Below, piece by piece: positions 5,607 through 5,645 of a DNA stretch of 5,645 nt (positions within the stretch are counted from its first letter, which is position 1; each line of letters starts with the position of its first letter). The notes under the pieces are model-generated. The model was not told the DNA's origin, ran no database searches, and saw only the letters and a list, made by a program, of their open reading frames with translations. The position numbers and the translations under genes were made by a program. The DNA is from JAHEDH01 sp965364515 (lineage in GTDB: Bacteria; Actinomycetota; Acidimicrobiia; Spongiisociales; ZC4RG35): NCBI GenBank assembly GCA_965364515.1, contig CBDTXZ010000193.1, positions 1 to 5,645 on the forward strand, given 5' to 3'.

Positions 5607-5645
5607 TCGCGTAGCGACGACACGCTCACGAAGTGAAGACACGCT
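5600..5645 (+). repeat. 19-base tandem hairpin repeat, GACACGC orientation, cut by the window end
   Basis: Two full units (5600-5618 and 5619-5637) and the first eight bases of a third (5638-5645) have the form GACACGC, a four-base arm, a three-base loop, the complementary arm and one spacer base. Unit one has arms TCGC/GCGA with loop GTA; unit two has TCAC/GTGA with loop GAA. Pairing is kept although the arms differ. Read on the other strand, the units align base for base with the hairpin plus GCGTGTC at 5489-5506. The array probably continues past the window. Confidence 0.75.

Noticed and set aside
5262..5642. Long open frames on both strands across the repeat region (5250-5636 on +, 5262-5642 on -)
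   Set aside because: They overlap the end of fabF, consist mostly of Arg, Gly and Ala codons from GC-rich repeats, and match no recognisable domain. They are high-GC artefacts.
5554..5645. Open frame from ATG at 5554 to the window end (MNVLTPAVSV onwards)
   Set aside because: It has no Shine-Dalgarno sequence, starts inside the loop of a predicted hairpin and runs through the 19-base tandem repeat. Nothing supports it as a gene, though more sequence would be needed to exclude it fully.
5373..5645. CRISPR array
   Set aside because: Units are 19 bases or irregular, directly adjacent with no unique spacers, and inverted between halves. There are no cas genes.

Overview
This high-GC window carries a compact bacterial type II (dissociated) fatty acid synthesis operon, with the end of a threonine aldolase gene upstream and a non-coding tract rich in hairpins and repeats downstream. 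All supported genes are on the + strand. The gene order fabD-fabH-fabG-acpP-fabF, the high GC content and the strong preference for G/C at third codon positions (many GAC, GTC, CTC and GCC codons) suggest an actinobacterium, perhaps of the Acidimicrobiia type. That placement is inferred from style and gene order. No marker gene in the window proves it.

Layout: 1-1008 is a PLP-dependent L-threonine aldolase, nearly complete and missing only its first few codons. 1009-1094 is a short spacer with a weak promoter candidate and the fabD ribosome binding site. 1095-5367 holds five tightly packed genes: malonyl-CoA:ACP transacylase (fabD), beta-ketoacyl-ACP synthase III (fabH), beta-ketoacyl-ACP reductase (fabG), acyl carrier protein (acpP) and beta-ketoacyl-ACP synthase II (fabF). 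fabD/fabH and fabH/fabG overlap by the four bases ATGA. acpP follows fabG after 32 bases and has the best Shine-Dalgarno site in the operon. fabF starts one base after the acpP stop. All expected catalytic residues are present in each enzyme.

Together these genes load malonate onto ACP (FabD), start chains by condensing acyl-CoA with malonyl-ACP (FabH), elongate them (FabF) and carry out the first reduction of each cycle (FabG), all on the ACP encoded among them. The dehydratase (FabZ or HadAB type) and the enoyl reductase (FabI or InhA type) are not in this window and must be encoded elsewhere.

5368-5645 contains no convincing gene. It has a series of short hairpins, several followed by GCGTGTC, then a central segment (5513-5575) that can fold as a three-way junction, then the same heptamer in inverted orientation (GACACGC) as a 19-base tandem repeat running off the window edge. 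Stem sequences differ between repeat units, but both arms change together so that pairing is kept. This is the part of the window most worth a second look. The rest is well-understood core metabolism.
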